A DNA stretch of 64,000 bases from Gavia stellata (lineage: Eukaryota; Chordata; Aves; Gaviiformes; Gaviidae). A program made the translations under genes and the position numbers. The notes under the pieces are model-generated. The model did no database searches, was not told where the DNA came from, and was given only the letters and a program-made list of their open reading frames with translations. Location: positions 105,255,334-105,319,333 of the forward strand of contig NC_082595.1 of NCBI RefSeq assembly GCF_030936135.1, given 5' to 3'. Below, one piece after another: positions 24,901 through 35,495 of this stretch; positions within the stretch are counted from its first letter, which is position 1, and each line of letters starts with the position of its first letter.

Positions 24901-25829
24901 TGCAGATGCAGAATTAACTGGGATGGGAGGCAGCCTAAAGTAATCCCTGTCCAGTCCTCATTACGACCTCTGAACTCGTGTGAACTTACACTTTTTCCTC
25001 ACTGGCTCACTTTTGGGGGTGCTTCATCCAACTCCAGTAGTTTTGGAGCATCTGACTCACAACAAAACATATATACAGTAAAGCATGCGGGTGAACTGAC
25101 AGTCTGACCAGAATAGTGTGAAAAGCAGCATGGAGATGATTGGTAGAGTTCAGAGCGTGGATGCAAGGGCCACTTTATCACAGTTACAAAAGAACACACT
25201 AATTCCCCAGTTCCATCATCCTGACAGCTGCCCTGTGTAGATGAAGATCTTTTTCCCTGAGTGGAATCTGGTTTGTAACAGATAAAATTCCTGAAGAAGC
25301 AATGTCAGAGAAGTACAGGTTGGAATTAGGTGGACACAGACAGCTCTTTCAGTTGGAAAACTGATTATGTTGAGGTTCGATTTTCATTTGTTAACCCAGA
25401 ACACACGCAACTGTAAGCAGAACTATAGAGTCAGTGGAAAATGTGAGGTTCACGTACACAACAGTTTATGACGAAAAAGTATTTTTCATCTATTTTGGGT
25501 ACACTCATCAGAAGTAGCTGTAGCTCTTGCACAGGCTTTTGAATTTGTAATCTCACATCAGGGGAGCACCTGAGCAACACGTACATAGATTTTCTTACTG
25601 AAAACACGGATTAGGACAGGAGGTTATGAATTGTGTTGCACAGTGAAACTCAAGGTACCTCAAAGTGGCCCGCTGGAGAGCTGCCGCTGCTGCCGATGTG
25701 TGGGGGGCACCATCACATCACTGCCCCTACTCCCCCAACAGAAACGGGTGGACGCTCGCTTCAGCTTGCACACATGGGGTGCAGGTACGGATGCTTTCCT
25801 CCGTGGCTGTTTGTAACTGGGAACGTGCC
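21931..25829. other. Non-coding DNA left of the CpG island
   Basis: Somewhat less AT-rich than the far left. Between 22200 and 22830 there is a stretch with biased composition; one plus-strand frame encodes a short acidic run (QEETTDADTDEKFQEEDEDS) before a stop. I do not recognise it. No exon of WDCP or FKBP1B was identified here. Confidence 0.45.
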
Positions 25830-26193
25830 GACGCTCGCACCCGCGTTCAGACCCGTCCTGCTCGCTGGATGCGCTTTGGAGCGCTCTGCCCGGTTCCCCT
25901 GCCTGCCCCGCCGGTGCCCCCAACTCCCGCACACGCCCTAAGCCCTCCCGCCGCTCAGACTCCGCGGCGGGCACGGCCGGACGGGGGGGGGAAACGGTGG
26001 CAAGACCCCCGGGGAAGCGCTCCGCCGGGCACCACCGCGCGGGGAGCCGGCGGGGGCCCCCCGCTAAAGCAAGCCCTGCCCGGGGGAGGGCAGCAGCACA
26101 CCCCGCACGGCCGGGGGCGGGATGCCGCCGGGCGGACCCGCCGCCACCGCCACCGCCGGGCGCCCCGCAGCCGCGGCAGCCCCCGGGCGCTCC

Positions 26194-26210
26194 GGGCGGG
26201 GGCGGGCGGG
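26194..26210 (+). promoter_or_regulatory. Candidate G-quadruplex motif
   Basis: GGGCGGGGGCGGGCGGG has four G-runs with one-base loops, a canonical quadruplex pattern. It lies about 230 bases before the FKBP1B start codon, inside the presumed promoter. Confidence 0.6.
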
Positions 26211-26250
26211 CGGCCCCCTCCCCTCCCCGGCCTCCCCGCCCCTGCCCCGC

Positions 26251-26255
26251 ATTGG
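26251..26255 (-). promoter_or_regulatory. Inverted CCAAT box (NF-Y type)
   Basis: ATTGG in the context CCCGCATTGGCTGCGGGCGG is a CCAAT box on the minus strand next to a GGGCGG Sp1-type box, about 190 bases before the FKBP1B ATG. CCAAT boxes of this kind are common in bidirectional vertebrate promoters. Function is inferred. Confidence 0.5.
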
Positions 26256-26360
26256 CTGCGGGCGGCTGACGGGCAGCTGGGGAGGCCCCTGTCAGCCGGC
26301 GCGGAGGGGCATGCCTGCACTGGGGGTCCGGCCGCGCCGGGGAGCGGGGCCGTGCCGAGC

Positions 26361-26420
26361 CGTGCCAAGGGGTGCAGCACCCAGCCGAGCCGTGCCAAGG
26401 GGTGCAGCACCCAGCCGAGC
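26361..26420 (+). repeat. 30-bp unit tandemly duplicated before the FKBP1B ATG
   Basis: CGTGCCAAGGGGTGCAGCAC plus ten further bases (CCAGCCGAGC) is present twice without a single difference, ending 20 bases before the start codon. The preceding ten bases (CGTGCCGAGC) and the following CGCGCC look like edges of the same unit. Each unit contains the small inverted repeat GGTGC-A-GCACC. It probably lies in the 5' UTR, but the transcription start is not visible. Confidence 0.9.
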
Positions 26421-26440
26421 CGCGCCGCGCCACTGCCGCC

Positions 26441-26477
26441 ATGGGGGTGGAGATCGAGACCATCTCTCCGGGAGACG
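26441..26477 (+). CDS. FKBP1B: FKBP1B coding exon 1 (FKBP12.6 N-terminus)
   Basis: ATG at 26441 lies in an excellent Kozak context (GCCGCCATGG) and opens MGVEIETISPGD, the N-terminus shared by FKBP12 and FKBP12.6. The exon ends with the first base of the next Gly codon, followed by donor GTACGG at 26478. Joined to 30422 it gives GDGRTFPKKGQTCVVHYTG in frame. The product is a small (about 108-residue) peptidyl-prolyl cis-trans isomerase that binds FK506 and rapamycin and stabilises the closed state of the ryanodine receptor, mainly RyR2, in muscle and neurons. FKBP1A has a similar N-terminus beginning MGVQVETI; Glu-Ile at positions 4-5 and the WDCP neighbour favour FKBP1B. The open frame running on past 26477 is intron. 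Confidence 0.92.
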
Positions 26478-28329
26478 GTACGGGACCGTGGGGGGAGCAG
26501 CCCTGCGGCACGGGGGCGGGGGCGCTAGGGTCCGGCCGGCGACCCGGCCCGGCGGGTGTCTCACGGGGGTCTCCGAGGCCGGGGGGAGCCGCCGTCCCCG
26601 CCGCCGGGCAGAGGAGGGAGCGCGGGGCCGCGGTGTGGGGAGGCGGCGGGGCGCGGGAGGGAAGGCGCGGCCGCCTGCGCACCCCCCCCCCCGCCCCCCC
26701 ACCGCGGGCACGTACCCCCGATGCGGGAGAGGGGGAGCGGAGCGGGGCGAGGCGGCCGCCCGGGGTCCCGGCGGCGGGGGAAGCCGGCGGCTCCCCGGGC
26801 GGCAGCGCCGCGGCCCCCGGCGGCAGCAGCAGCAGGGGCGGCGGGGGGGCCGGGGATTTTCCTCTGGCATCCGCTGACAGCTGCACGAAGCCGAGCGCCG
26901 TGCCGCCGGCCGGGCGCGGGGGGCAGCGGCGGGGCCGGGCGCGTCCCGGGGCCGCGGCGCCGGGCGGGGAGCGCGCCCTGCCGCAAACTTTCCCGGTTCC
27001 CCGCCCAGCCTCGCCGGGGGCCACCGGCCGTTTGTGTCAGCATCCCTCCCGGCGTGGGGGCCCCGCTCCGGCCGGGCCGCCTGCCTCCTCCCGGTTAAAC
27101 GAGCGATGCTGTGAGCGCTGGGGTGCAGCCCGGGCGGCGATAACCTCTGCTTGGCGCAGGCTCGCCTTTCCAGAGCCGATTCCCGTTGTTCTGCTCTTCT
27201 GCGGCGTTGTAATAGCATTTCATAAGGTTATGGGGGGTGTTTTTTTAAGAGGACGTCATTTCTAACATACCGCCATATGTATCTATATAATAGGCCAGGT
27301 TCATCCTTGGCTGATGCACAACCGTAAATAATTTGTTCAAGTCGATCTCGGCTAAACTTTCTTGGCCCAGTATCTTTTCTTTCTTTGTGTATGCTTTTAA
27401 ATTGGCTTCTCCCTCAGTGCGGTTTAGCTCTGGGTCTCAAATTCTTCTCTTGGTTGCACAGATGTAAAAGCAGGATACTTACGTGGGTATAAGTAACGTT
27501 GCTGGGTTGAGAGTAGAAAGAAGGGTGGAACTTAACCTTGTAATAGTACTTTCTAGCTATTAAATATATCAAGGCTGTCTTTGTAAGCAATATGCTGTTC
27601 CAAATAAGGTTATATGGATTATTTCTCTTGGTTGCAAGTCTTAATCAAAATCATCTGACTTTAAACACTGTCTTAAAACCACGGCTAGTCAGTGGTCTTG
27701 AGAATCTCTGCTTTTAACTCAGCTTTGATTAGGTTCATCGACTTTGCTGTTGTTATACTCACACAGCGGAATATGTGTCAGTAAAGTTTGATACTCCTTT
27801 TCTCAGCTTGCTATATAATAGCTCATCATTTGAATAATACCTGTTTTGCCAAGGGTAGGATTCATCGCACATAGCTTTTCTCAGGTTAGGTGGCTAGTCT
27901 AAAGCGGTCTTCTAGGTTTTTTCTGTAGCCATCTCCCGAGAATAATTTGTCTTGCCTCCCTCTGGATAGGCTGGGTTTCTTTCAAAGCACTGCTAATTCT
28001 CCACTGTCAATAGGGGAAGCCCAGGAGACTGGCATACAATAATTGCCTGTGTTCTAGATGGTTAAAGTTAAATGAGATGAATCCCACTTTAAGGTTACAG
28101 TGGTGCCCTGACTCGATACCTATTGTACTGCGCTTTGTGCAACCCACAGCTAGAGATACTCCAGCCAGCCAAGCTGATGAACAAGGCTGTTCAGACAACA
28201 CTTGGAAGCACCATCTTCTCAATTTCATGTTATAAATCTCGGTTCATCACATTAGCCTGCCCTCCTGCCATTTACTGCTCGTGGTGTTTTTGGCATATAA
28301 GCCCCAAGTACATAGCTTATGTGTTACTT

Positions 28330-29482
28330 AGAATCATAGAATCGTTTAGGTTGGAAAAGACCTGTAAGATCATCAAGCCCAACCATAAACCTAACCCTGC
28401 TAAGTCCACCACTAAACCATATCCCTAAGCACCTCATCCACACGTCTTTTAAATACCTCCAGGGATGGTGACTCAACCACCTCCCTGGGCAGCCTGTTCC
28501 AGTGTCTGACAACCCTTTCTGTGAAGAAGTTTTTCCTAATATCCAGCCTGAATCTCCCCTGGTGCAACTTGAGGCCATTTCCTCTTGTCCTGTCGCTAGT
28601 CACTTGGGAGAAGAGACCAACACCCACCTCTCTGCAACCCCCTTTCAGGTAATTGTAGAGAGCAATAAGGTCTCCCCTCAGCCTCCTCTTCTCCAGACTG
28701 AACAACCCCAGTTCCCTCAGCCGCTCCTCATCAGACTTGTGCTCCAGACCCCTCACCAGCTTCGTCGCCCTTCTCTGGACACGCTCCAGCACCTCAATGT
28801 CCTTCTTGGAGTGAGGGGCCCAAAACTGAACACAGCATTCGAGGTGCGGCCTCACCAGCGCCGAGTACAGGGGCACGATCCCCTCCCTACTCCTGCTGGG
28901 CACACTCTTTCTGATACAGGCCAGGATGCCGTTGGCCTTCTTGGCCACCTGGGCACACTGCTGGCTCATCTTCAGCCGGCTGTCGACCAACACCCCCAGG
29001 TCCTTTTCTGCGGGGCAGCTTTCCAGCCACTCGTCCCCAAGCCTGTAGCGTGGCATGGGGTTGTTGTGACCCAAGTGCAGGACCCGGCACTTGGCCTTGT
29101 TGAACCTCATACAATTGGCCTCGGCCCATCGATCCAGCCTGTCCAGATCCCTCTGCAGAGCCTTCCGACCCTCCAGCAGATCAACACTCCCTCCCAGCTT
29201 GGTGTCATTTGCAAACTTGCTGAGGGTGCACTCGATCCCCTCATCCAGATCATTGATAAAGATGTTAAACAGAACTGGCCCCAAAACTGAGCCCTGGGGA
29301 ACTCCACTTGTGACCGGCCGCCAACTGGATTTCACTCCATTCACCACAGCTCTCTGGGCTCGGCCATCCAGCCAGTTTTGTACCCAGCGAAGAGTGCACC
29401 CACCCAAGCCATGAGCAGTCAGTTTCTACAGGAGAATGCTGTGGGAAATGGTGTCAAAGGCTTTACTAGAGTCTAGATAGAC
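28330..29482 (-). mobile_element. CR1 LINE, 5'-truncated, in FKBP1B intron 1
   Basis: The plus strand starts with AGAATCATAGAATCG, the complement of the CR1 octamer tail, then 'ggttggaaaagacctgtaagatcatcaagcccaacc'. The body is the 3' part of CR1 ORF2 and the element stops near 29482, so the endonuclease and most of the reverse transcriptase are missing. It is antisense to FKBP1B. The same tail type (gatcttacaggtcttttccaac on the sense strand) occurs at 34073, 42241, 43520 and 54790, pointing to one subfamily. The frame is nearly undamaged, so insertion was fairly recent. Confidence 0.95.
28412..29407 (-). pseudogene. CR1 ORF2 fragment, reverse transcriptase C-terminal part
   Basis: A 331-codon open frame covers the reverse transcriptase from just before motif B ([17 protein letters not shown]) to the end of ORF2 ([20 protein letters not shown]). 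The catalytic FADD box reads FAND at 29204-29215: the first of the paired aspartates is asparagine, a change expected to abolish polymerase activity. The real frame would have entered from upstream; the ATG at 29407 is internal. With no endonuclease, the copy is dead. Confidence 0.9.
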
Positions 29483-30421
29483 TTGATGTTTTATACCCTG
29501 CGATGCACCCTGTAATGCATAACTTGTTATCACGTTAATTCAGACTAAAGAGGCCAGAAAGCCAACTAAGATGTGAGCCTCAGTTTCTATCTGAATCCCC
29601 AGTTTCTAGCTTTCTGGCTTTCCTTAATAATTGGTCTCATTCATACTTTTAAGTTCTTCTGAGCCTGGGCCCTCCCCTGGCCAACATTACTTGAGAAATC
29701 AAGGTTAGCTGCTTTAATACACCATCGGCACCTAACTGAGCCTGGAAAATCTTCCCCTAGCTTTTAGTGCCTTTGGCAGTACCTAGAACAGGTAAAATGG
29801 AAATGGTAATTCTGTTTTCCAGTGGCAAGAAAATAATTTAAGCCTTCTTTTCCTCTCAGTATGAAAATTTTAGGAGGAGCTAACAGGCTCTTACAAGAAT
29901 TCAGGGTATCACTGCTTTACTGTTGCCCAACGCTACAAAATTAAACTGCCTTTGTATGTGAAAAATGTTTTAAAACCCTTTCCTGCTAATTAGAGATGCC
30001 CTTGTTAGAGCTGTCTCGAGAGAAAGGCATTAGAAATGGGAATACAAATGGAATTTCTCACAATGTCAAACTAAGACTTTATTTGAAAAATTATGGCAAA
30101 AACATTCTGAGAATATTAAGGTTATAATCCGTAAAGTTTTGACAGTCCTTTTACACTTACAGAATGTAAATGCATATATAATGCCCACATATACAGGGAA
30201 AATTACATAAGGAAAATATTATTTGGTCTAACAACTAAATAGGAGCCAAGCTGGGACCTTCTACCCTAAACCATACCTGTTCCTGTCTTGCATATTAGTG
30301 ATTTGATAAAGCATAGTCAATACAAATCTCAGTCTGGCACTTTCCTCTTGAAAGATAAACCTGCCTAGCCACACAGATTAATCAGAGAAAATAAAATAAT
30401 AACATTTTATAATTTTAACAG

Positions 30422-30469
30422 GACGGACATTTCCAAAGAAGGGTCAGACATGTGTGGTGCACTACACAG
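30422..30469 (+). CDS. FKBP1B: FKBP1B coding exon 2
   Basis: A 48-bp exon begins after the acceptor AACAG and ends before donor GTAAGG at 30470. With the last base of exon 1 it encodes GRTFPKKGQTCVVHYT plus the first base of the next Gly codon, part of the FKBP fold. The Tyr of VVHYTG is a ligand-pocket residue in this family. An apparent ATG frame at 30454-30645 is only this exon read on into the intron. Exons 3 and 4, which should encode the GKKFDSS block and the GATGHPGVIPPNATL block, were not found in the rest of the window. Confidence 0.93.
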
Positions 30470-33400
30470 GTAAGGCATGTTCTGAATATTCTCTTGATAC
30501 CAACTGCCTTGTGTTCAAGACTGATTTTCCATTTCAAATTCATTTGTTGTATTTTTTGCTTTGTTCTGTCACTCATAATCCATTTGATTATATTCTGATG
30601 GGTTTCCTGAATATTTCACTTCTAGCTAAGCAGTTCAGGCTATAATATCTAGATGTGCATGCTAGTAGATTTGCTAAGTGTAGCATTCAACGGTGAGAGG
30701 TTAACAGATGAAGCTGTGGACCTGATTCTTTAAGCCATTATACTAGCTAATGAAATCAAGCACGAAACAGTGAAAATGCTGGGTTCATATTTTTCCAGCC
30801 TCTGATCTCAATACAGATAATTAATGATTGTGTATATCTTAAAAGTATGTGTCTGTGTATTGGCAGTAAAATTCTTTCTGGATTGAGGAGATCAATACAA
30901 GGTCTATTTAACACCTGCCTTATGGACTTGTACGAATCTCAAGTGGCGGGTTAGTTAATGGAGCTGTTTATGCTGCATCTTTGCACAGAGGGAAAATGTC
31001 CTTCAAATCAGTTTGTAACATTATGTTTTGTATATAGTTATGTAAATTGTCAAAAGAATGCAAAGACCTCTGCAGCCCGAGTCCCCCGCTGGGAAGTTCA
31101 CATCAAGAGCTGCCATTTTATGTGGTCTTTTCCTTAAGAAGGCAGAACATAGGTGATGTGGAGATTGACAGCTACTGATCTGGGCCTAGATCTGCCAGGT
31201 AATGTTTTCCTCTAGCATTCAGTATTACAGGGAACTTCTCACTGGTAACTGTTGATTTCTTTCAGTTTTGTACTTGCTTCTGTAGCTTACAGCTGGAGCA
31301 AGGTGGGAACATTTTCCAGTAAATATAACTAATGAAGTAAAGCTCTTTGTACTTTCAAGAAGCTTTTTGAAATAGTTTCAATAATATCACTCTTCAGAAG
31401 GTTATATGGGAGTTGGCGCACTGGCTTGGAATATAGGATGTCTGGGTTTAAGCTCCTATACGTTTGTATATTCAGAGTATTTTGATCTGATGAAGAGTTC
31501 TAGTTTGAATTAGAAGTTAAACACATGGGTCTCCCATGCCAGTCTCAGCTCTTACAGACCTTCCTCTGTAACTTAGATCTGAAAAGAGATGTTTTTAAAC
31601 TATTTTTGTGAAGATGCTGAAAGAGATGTTTCTGTTCTGGTCCAAACTTGAGAAGTTATTTTGAAATAAAATTGTCGCCTCCCACCCACAGTTAGTTCCA
31701 GATAAATTTAAATGTCAGAACTGAAATAGGCAAAACAATTTGAGACCAGTGGCTCCCGCAAAGCACAGTTTTGCTGGATAACTTCAGAGAGAGTGTGAAT
31801 AGTAAACGTGGAAAGATAACAAGATGCTGCATACTCTTATTGATATTAGATACCATCTTAGATGAGGCTACCATAGCCTGGCTTTTGACATAAAAGACTT
31901 TATGAAAACTCATTAAATCAATCATCATCTCCAGCGTAAACTGTGCTTCCTCCATATATCTTGCCGTTGGTGCTATGCAACCTCTCTAACTCCCAGATTA
32001 GAACAGATGATACCAGAAAAAGCTCATCGCCTCAGTTCCAGCACTGTTGCAATGTTTAAGCAGCCTTTGGTGGTAATATTTTTAAAGGGAGCCCACGGTT
32101 AGTGAATAAAGTGTTTACTTCCAGTGGTCTGTAGTCATGCGGGAAAGATGAAATATGAATGTCAAGTTTTTATTTAAAACTATTTTATCTGAATACAATA
32201 TAACTTCTTTTTATACTGATGTGATTCCAGATATGCCTGGGATTCATCTTGAAATTATCTCTGTCTTATTTACATTATCTCATTAGACCTCACTGTACTT
32301 AATGCATGAGCACTGTACTCCTGCGAGTCCTGCTTTGAGAAGTGGGTAGCTAAGTTACCGAGATGTCCACTGAGATATCCAGAACATCTGTCTTATCACC
32401 TGAAATGGGAGTTATGAAAAATTAAGACACCTAGGTGCAAGGAAACAATCCAGAAATCCTGCTTTCCAGAGCTGCTTAATATTGGGAGCATGTAAAACTC
32501 ACAAGTTGTCTCCATGCTCAGCCTCTGCGTTACTCTGGAGCTAGGCGCAGATACCTAGACGGAGGCATTGCAGTCTGGGAAGGGAGGGAACCATGCTCTG
32601 ACTGGACTCCACCAAGATCTAGAACTCATTTGGGTCCCGAGAGGAGCCTGACGTCACTGGAGTGCTCTGAGCACAGCTCTGAATCCAGCATCAAGCACAG
32701 CAGTGACAGCCACTTTCAGTCAAAAACATGGCCTGTGGGAGCCCACTTTATGTATAATAAGCAAAGAGTTGTTTCAGACATGGCAAACCTATGCTCAGTT
32801 GCCTTTTCCAACAGATGAGGGTCATATCTCTATTTGCCACATCCTTAACTGCAACCGTGACATTCTTGGGGAGGAGAAAGCTGAAATTCCCTGCTCCTTC
32901 CAGTTTAGCTTGGGACATTCAGCAGTGAAGAATGCAAGAGCCATGGGCAAGAAAAGGAGCAGGCAAGAGGGCGAGTAACTGATTCAGGCACTCATGCAGG
33001 AGTATTGGAGGAGTTGTATACCAGTCCCTGTCTTCAGGATTAATTTTGTACTTTTTTTTTTTAATCCAATGATTTTCCCATACGGTGATGCCTGGTCTTG
33101 ACAGCTTGGTAGGCCATGTAACTTCTTGACATGACCCTTCTGCTCTCATACCAGTGCGTACACTGTGTGGCAATATAGCTCCTTAGCACAAACATAGTTG
33201 GTTCCATGATTCCCTGAAGGGCTAGGGTTTTTGCACGTGCATAGAAAAAGCATTGCCTGTCCACTAGTTATTAATTTCTCGAGTTTCTCCTCCTCCAGAA
33301 AGAGGAGGAGACTAGAAGGGGCTTGCCTCTGCCAGAGCAAGTTAAGAATTTTTAAGGACACATATGAGGAGCGGGCTGTGGGCTCTGTTTTGACCTACTT

Positions 33401-34072
33401 CCCCCCATCTTGCCTTCCCTCTCCAGAAGTCTCATAGATGTGCATTTACCGTGGGATAGGGAGTGATGGCAGAGAGAGCATGGACAGGAGGGGACTGCTG
33501 GCACTACCGGGGTAAAAGGCCTGTAGCTTGCTTCTGAAGTGTCTTTGGGAAAAGGGGTTTTAGGAGCAAGGTGTCTGCATGTGTTGTCCTGGCAGTCCAT
33601 GCAGAAGAAGTCCAGAGAGGACCGAAGGCTGGTACCCTAGATATTTGGCAGAACTTTAGAGTCCTGTCTGCTCATCCTCCAGGATCTTATGATTCATGCA
33701 TTGCCGAGGTAGGGATTCAGCAGGGTAGTTTCTAGTCTGACGGCCCTACGTGTTCCCGAGAAGTGGGAAGTGAGAACTGGAATCTCCTCAAGATGAAGGA
33801 GAACTGTGATCAAGTTTTACACCTCTGCTGTCAGTGCTCCAGCTATTAGGCTGTTGTATGTGGCAGCTTTGCCTCTTTCTCTCCTTGTTCAACTAGATGC
33901 ATAATCTCAGGACCAGACTTTATGGTCTGATTCCCAAATGCATCGTGATGCCTTAATGGACAGTTCCAGTGGCAGCAGGAGTTAAGGTGCAGCCTCACTA
34001 GGGAACAGTTTAGAAGGAGACTCTTAGTTTAAGCAAATCTTTTCTTCTTTTTTTTTTTTTTTTTTCTAAGGA
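30470..34072 (+). other. FKBP1B: FKBP1B intron 2, left part
   Basis: AT-rich non-coding sequence following the exon 2 donor. It contains a MIR-like head near 31408-31575 and a somewhat less AT-rich patch at 32600-33600 whose short frames have no recognisable family. I saw no FKBP exon. Confidence 0.5.
31408..31575 (+). repeat. MIR/tRNA-type SINE head, ancient relic
   Basis: 'gagttggcgcactggcttgg ... aggatgtctgggtttaagctcc' follows the A-box/B-box order of a tRNA-derived SINE (compare 'agcactggcctaggactcaggagacctgggttcaaatcc'). Downstream, 'cagtctcagctcttacagaccttcctctgtaactta' is also MIR-like. It is too diverged for family assignment. Confidence 0.45.
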
Positions 34073-34140
34073 ATAGAATCACAGAATCACACAGAATCAC
34101 TAAGGTTGGAAAAGACCTGTAAGATCATCAAGTCCAACCT
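34073..34140 (-). mobile_element. CR1 LINE 3' tail, 68-bp fragment
   Basis: 'agaatcacagaatcacacagaatcac' is the complement of repeated CR1 octamers and is followed by 'taaggttggaaaagacctgtaagatcatcaagtccaacc', the final CR1 segment. The copy ends there. A run of 18 T precedes it at 34048-34065 and a run of 10 A follows at 34142-34151. Confidence 0.9.
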
Positions 34141-34151
34141 GAAAAAAAAAA

Positions 34152-35495
34152 TAGTTCTTGGCTGCTTTACAATTAGAGCAGGATTTTTGGATTACCCTTC
34201 AGAAGTACCTAATTGCCCTTTCTGACTACATAAGGCACCTTAGTGTCTAACTTTGGTACTGTAAATCACCTGCTAATTTTTCAGCTTTGCACAGCCTGAG
34301 TTAGGTACACAAATAGATGCTCCAGATCATTGCAGAAGATTAGATAGGAGGACTGTGATAGAACATGAAACTGAGTCCTGATCTTAGTATATGATGGAAG
34401 AATGTGGTCAGATTCCCATGTTTTATCTTTGTTAAGAAATATAACAAATATAGTAATTTCTTCTTATCATCCAGCATCTATGTTGTGTCTCAAAAGTTAC
34501 CTGACACGATATTAAAGTAATGGGATTAATAGATAAGGTAGTGCGTTGGCACCAAAATGCATTTCCAGCAGCAATGTTTTATGTCATGTTTTTGTCAGAG
34601 ATTTCATTGAGCAAGCTTCTGAAAGCCTTTGGCAATCTGCTTACTCCTTCTGTTTTCCATCTGCAAAATGATAGTTGTACTTTGTCTGCCTCGTGGAGAT
34701 AGATTGCAAGCAATTTGGGATATGAACTGCCTCCTTCTTCATTCCTAACGTAATGGTGTCCTAATCTTGTTTGGGTCTTCAGGTTACATTGCAGTACTGA
34801 TAGTAATACAAGTAAACAAATTACAGTGTCATTAGTCCCGGAGTGTATCAACAGAATTGAGGCATTTTCTGCAGTTTTGTTTCCTGTGATTTAAATTTGT
34901 TGACTCTGGCAATGGGAATTAGCAGTGCAGAATTTTCCAAGATCTATGAAGGTTATACAAAATGTGACTTTCAGTTAGAAATGCCCCTAAACAAAACCGT
35001 TGCTGAGGTTGTGAATGCTCTGTCTAGAGACTGTGGGGTAAAACCTGCACTCCAGGAAGCTGAGTCCCATTCCTGGCCCTCTGGATGGATGATGGTGAGC
35101 CCTCAAATAAGCTTTGTGTATACTGGTCCCAAATCTGCTCTTAATAGTGAGAGGGCAGCTTTTTTCCCAAGTTATTCAGAGGTGACATTCTCTTGTGCTG
35201 TCTCATGTAGCTTGTGGCAGAGCTGAATTCTTAACCTCTTCATCTTTTGCCTTGGCCACCTGTAAATCTGTGATAGTAATACAATTACTTTAAGGATCCT
35301 TAAGGACCCTTTTTAAGGATCTGATGATGTTCAGTATTTGTAGCATGCTGGAACAGACTTGTTGGAGTGAGACTATAAAGGCACATTAAATCATTAATTA
35401 CTTATTAAACTGGACTTCTATCAGAGAAGATTTTCCATAGACCTTTTAGACTAGGGCAATGGCCACAAAATTGCACCAAATACATTTTTAATAGA
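34152..35495 (+). other. Non-coding DNA between CR1 fragments
   Basis: AT-rich. The stretch near 34190-34330 (gaagtacctaattgccc ... gcaccttagtgtctaac) has the look of an old amniote repeat. No exon was recognised; frames at 34520-34702 and 34897-35226 are short and unfamiliar. Confidence 0.45.

Larger units (their letters stand above)
25830..27170. promoter_or_regulatory. CpG island, FKBP1B promoter, probably shared with WDCP
   Basis: Base composition switches abruptly from AT-rich to very GC- and CpG-rich, then back at about 27170. The island contains the FKBP1B start codon at 26441. It also holds many GGGCGG/CCGCCC Sp1-type boxes, an inverted CCAAT box at 26251-26255 and several runs able to form G-quadruplexes. 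WDCP points away on the minus strand, so this is the obvious place for its non-coding first exon too, as in the mammalian head-to-head arrangement; that part is inference. The long open frames on both strands (up to 454 codons) follow from the lack of A and T in stop codons and are not genes. Confidence 0.85.
26478..30421 (+). other. FKBP1B: FKBP1B intron 1
   Basis: This is a 3.9-kb intron between donor GTACGG and the acceptor TTTTAACAG ending at 30421. Its first 700 bases are the rest of the CpG island, including a C-rich run at about 26681-26700. The middle carries a 1.15-kb CR1 LINE in antisense orientation (28330-29482). The rest is unremarkable AT-rich sequence. Confidence 0.85.

Noticed and set aside
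25370..25385. GGTTCGATTTT, like a tRNA B-box.
   Set aside because: There is no A-box, acceptor stem or cloverleaf around it.
25660..27265. Very long overlapping open frames on both strands (up to 454 codons, Pro/Ala/Gly/Arg-rich).
   Set aside because: They follow from GC-rich composition of the CpG island, where stop codons are rare. The real coding sequence here is the 37-base FKBP1B exon 1.
28502..29414. Plus-strand frames of 262 and 107 codons.
   Set aside because: They are the complement of the CR1 reverse transcriptase frame.
30454..30645. 63-codon frame beginning MVHYTGKACSE.
   Set aside because: Its first residues are FKBP1B exon 2 in a shifted start; the rest reads through the donor site into intron 2.
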